Part shown: positions 7,260-8,443 of the stretch, piece after piece
Layout of the letters: each line of letters opens with the position of its first letter
How positions within the stretch are numbered: the stretch's first letter is position 1
From: an uncultured Eubacteriaceae bacterium
Lineage (GTDB): Bacteria; Bacillota; Clostridia; Lachnospirales; CAG-274
Assembly (NCBI GenBank): GCA_946534775.1
Contig: CAMNCZ010000026.1
Location: 1-8,443, forward strand
Length of the DNA stretch: 8,443 bases
Direction: 5' to 3'
Translations under genes and position numbers: made by a program
Notes under the pieces: generated by a model
Told to the model about the DNA's origin: nothing
The model's input: the letters and a program-made list of their open reading frames with translations, nothing else
The model's database searches: none

Positions 7260-8197
7260 TTTATCACTCCCTTCTGCCATACAAGAACCTTGTCTCTTAC
7301 CTTAAAAAGCAGGGTTATAAGCAGCGAACACAGCACCGCTATAATTATAAGACCTGCGTATACGTTTGAATAACTCATCATTTCTTTCTGCCAGTTCACA
7401 TACCAGCCAATGCCGTATTTTGCGCCTATCATCTCCGCCGTCATCAGTGTTATAAAAGATGAACAAACACCGTTGAAAAGGCCTATAAACATACTTGGCA
7501 TAGCCGACGGAACGCCTACTTTGAAGATCCTGTAAAAATAACTTGCGCCCAGTGTCGATGATACCTCAAACAGGCTGTTTGAAATGTTTTTTATGCCGCT
7601 TGATGTCATAACCGTAGTCGGGAACCATACCGCAAGGCCAATAAGAAAGGCGCTTGCCGAAACTGCGCTTGGAAAACTGATAAGTACCAGCGGTATCCAC
7701 GCTGTTGAGGGGATAGGGCCGAGTATCCTTATTATCGGGCTTATCCAGTAGTCCGCCGCTTTGCTGAAACCAACCGCAATGCCCGTAAGTATGCCGATGA
7801 ACGCGCCGCCGAAAAAGCCTGTCAGCAGCAGCCTTGCCGAATAGCCGAGGCATTTTATAAGCAGCTCTTTGTCATTTACCATTGCGCCGAAAATTCTTGA
7901 CGGTGACGGAAAGTAAATGGCGGGAAGTATGCAAAATTTTTCGGTCAACAGGTCAAGCACCGCAAAAAACACGATAACACCGGTCCAAAACGGTGCTTTG
8001 AAACTCCATTTTTCGTTAAAGCCTTTATTTGCAAGCGAAGCCAGCGCGCACATCAGTGCTATCACCCCGCCCGCAATGCTTACATACAGATAGTAATCCG
8101 CATCGGCCTTTGGATGTGTGCCGTTTGATACGACAAGCAGCTGAATCAATATCGCTGCGACAGATGCCGCTGTTGGCAGCCATTTTTTGAATGTCAT
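7253..8197 (-). CDS. ABC transporter permease (SsuC/TauC-like) with extra N-terminal membrane segments
   Basis: Membrane subunit of the importer, forming (as a presumed homodimer) the channel through which ligand from the binding protein passes. 314 residues. The core (about 65-310) has the family layout: a helix near 69-88, LPAIYFPSPSRIFGAMV (91-107), further helices, and an EAA-type coupling loop EVSSTLGASYFYRIFKVGVP (211-230) with the conserved Glu211, Gly217 and Pro230 that contacts the ATPase. It is longer than E. coli SsuC or TauC (about 263-275) because of two extra hydrophobic segments at residues 7-24 and 35-54. ATG at 8197 has AAGGAG ten bases upstream and is the first gene of the four-gene operon. 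The substrate class cannot be told from the permease; nitrate/sulfonate/taurine/HMP importers all share this fold. Confidence 0.93.
   Translation of the reverse strand: MTFKKWLPTAASVAAILIQLLVVSNGTHPKADADYYLYVSIAGGVIALMCALASLANKGFNEKWSFKAPFWTGVIVFFAVLDLLTEKFCILPAIYFPSPSRIFGAMVNDKELLIKCLGYSARLLLTGFFGGAFIGILTGIAVGFSKAADYWISPIIRILGPIPSTAWIPLVLISFPSAVSASAFLIGLAVWFPTTVMTSSGIKNISNSLFEVSSTLGASYFYRIFKVGVPSAMPSMFIGLFNGVCSSFITLMTAEMIGAKYGIGWYVNWQKEMMSYSNVYAGLIIIAVLCSLLITLLFKVRDKVLVWQKGVIKW
7267..7273 (-). promoter_or_regulatory. Ribosome binding site that decides the ATPase start
   Basis: AAGGGAG on the - strand, within the last codons of the permease gene, is seven bases before ATG at 7259. This favours the 259-residue ATPase over the 266-residue reading from 7280. 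Confidence 0.8.
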
Positions 8198-8237
8198 TTC
8201 GCTTTCTCTCCTTTTTAAGATATTTTTGATACAATTT

Positions 8238-8254
8238 CCTATATATTAAATAGG
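8238..8254. repeat. 17-bp dyad CCTAT-N7-ATAGG, possible operator over P2
   Basis: Perfect 5-bp arms CCTAT (8238-8242) and ATAGG (8250-8254) seven bases apart, covering the P2 -10 box. It matches the dyad at 8312-8328 at 12 of 17 positions. A regulator-binding site is an inference. Confidence 0.35.
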
Positions 8255-8268
8255 TTTATGGTGTGCAA
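8240..8268 (-). promoter_or_regulatory. Weaker candidate promoter (P2) of the ABC operon
   Basis: On the - strand, TTGCAC (8268-8263) and TATATA (8245-8240) are 17 bases apart, giving a start near 8233 and a leader of about 35 bases before the permease ATG. The hexamers match consensus less well than those of P1, and the region is AT-rich, so this could be chance. Confidence 0.4.
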
Positions 8269-8285
8269 GGATTTTCTTATCCCTG
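8266..8285 (-). other. Small leader hairpin downstream of promoter P1
   Basis: CAGGGAT and ATCCTTG on the - strand can pair over seven positions (one G-T) around the six-base loop AAGAAA. It sits within about five bases of the predicted P1 start, so it would be the 5' end of the operon mRNA, where it may protect the message. No known riboswitch core, such as the thiamine pyrophosphate element, is visible in the leader. Confidence 0.4.
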
Positions 8286-8295
8286 ACACAAATAG

Positions 8296-8324
8296 ATTAT
8301 AAACCATTATTCCCATTAAATCAA
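8296..8324 (-). promoter_or_regulatory. Main candidate promoter (P1) of the ABC operon
   Basis: On the - strand, TTGATT (8324-8319) and a perfect TATAAT (8301-8296) are separated by 17 bases. An A/T-tract region (8329-8345) just upstream could act as an UP element. Transcription should begin near 8289, giving a leader of about 90 bases before the permease ATG at 8197. Confidence 0.7.
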
Positions 8325-8328
8325 TAGG
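8312..8328. repeat. 17-bp imperfect dyad CCCAT-N7-ATAGG, possible operator over P1
   Basis: Arms CCCAT (8312-8316) and ATAGG (8324-8328), with one mismatched pair, cover the P1 -35 box (8319-8324). Same length, arms and N7 spacing as the dyad at 8238-8254, 74 bases away. Confidence 0.35.
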
Positions 8329-8387
8329 AAAATTCGATTTTTATTATCCTTAAATTCTATAGCCCGTTATAAGTTTTGCCTATCACA

Positions 8388-8416
8388 GGAGGGTGTCGCA
8401 TTAAGCGACACCCTCT
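8388..8416 (+). repeat. Palindromic intergenic repeat, copy 2
   Basis: Perfect 11-bp stem GAGGGTGTCGC (8389-8399) with GCGACACCCTC (8405-8415) and loop ATTAA. It matches copy 1 at 4481-4509 in 28 of 29 bases and the same orientation. Unlike copy 1 it has no T-tract immediately beside it on either strand, so its role as a terminator is less clear. It may end a neighbouring transcript from outside the window. Confidence 0.8.
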
Positions 8417-8439
8417 GGCAAAAAACAGGTTTTTTGCCA
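8416..8439. terminator. A/T-rich perfect hairpin next to repeat copy 2, possible terminator
   Basis: TGGCAAAAAA (8416-8425) pairs perfectly with TTTTTTGCCA (8430-8439) around the loop CAGG. It directly abuts the preceding hairpin, making a tandem pair. The six T are inside the 3' arm rather than after a GC-rich stem, so it is not a textbook terminator; it could serve as one in either direction, or the whole pair could be one repeat unit. The flanking gene is outside the window. Confidence 0.45.
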
Positions 8440-8443
8440 ATTA

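Noticed and set aside
7260..7280. Upstream ATG at 7280 as the ATPase start
   Set aside because: It has only a weak AAGG site and would overlap the permease gene by 28 bp; ATG at 7259 has a strong site and starts the family-like sequence.
8198..8290. Thiamine pyrophosphate or other known riboswitch before the NMT1-class operon
   Set aside because: The leader is AT-rich, has only one small hairpin and lacks the conserved cores of riboswitches I can recognise. This also weakens an HMP/thiamine-precursor assignment.

Overview
The window looks like a piece of a Clostridia-type Firmicutes chromosome, probably from a gut anaerobe. The signs are strong AGGAGG-like ribosome binding sites, a TTG start, heavy use of ATA isoleucine codons, U-tailed hairpin terminators, a SpoVB/YtgP-type flippase and a DUF1847 protein. 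The taxon is an inference; nothing here fixes it to a genus.

Left part (1-2625, + strand): the 3' portion of a gene for an RND-superfamily efflux pump. Its start lies outside the window. A clean intrinsic terminator follows (2641-2677). Next comes a near-consensus promoter (2732-2760) driving a monocistronic SpoVB/YtgP-type lipid-linked-glycan flippase, whose real start is a TTG at 2812 behind a GGAGGT site. A bidirectional hairpin terminator (about 4473-4518) separates this gene from the convergent operon to its right.

Right part (8197 down to 4520, - strand): a tight four-gene operon read right to left. It encodes an SsuC/TauC-like ABC permease, an SsuB/TauB-like ATPase (7-bp overlap with the permease gene), a lipoprotein substrate-binding protein, and a DUF1847 protein (ATGA overlap with the binding-protein gene). 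The binding protein is the remarkable part. It is about 75-100 residues longer than its relatives and ends in a very charged tail with three Cys-Cys pairs, and five further cysteines lie in its core. The DUF1847 partner has ten cysteines. All four genes appear translationally or transcriptionally linked, so I read them as one uptake system whose ligand or cofactor may be a thiol-binding metal or metalloid, or a complex of one. The ligand itself cannot be read from the sequence.

Right end (8198-8443): no gene. It holds two candidate promoters for the ABC operon, each overlapped by a similar 17-bp dyad CCYAT-N7-ATAGG, a small leader hairpin, a second nearly identical copy (28 of 29 bases) of the hairpin that ends the operon, and an adjoining perfect A/T-rich hairpin. 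The same hairpin therefore brackets the ABC operon on both sides in the same orientation.
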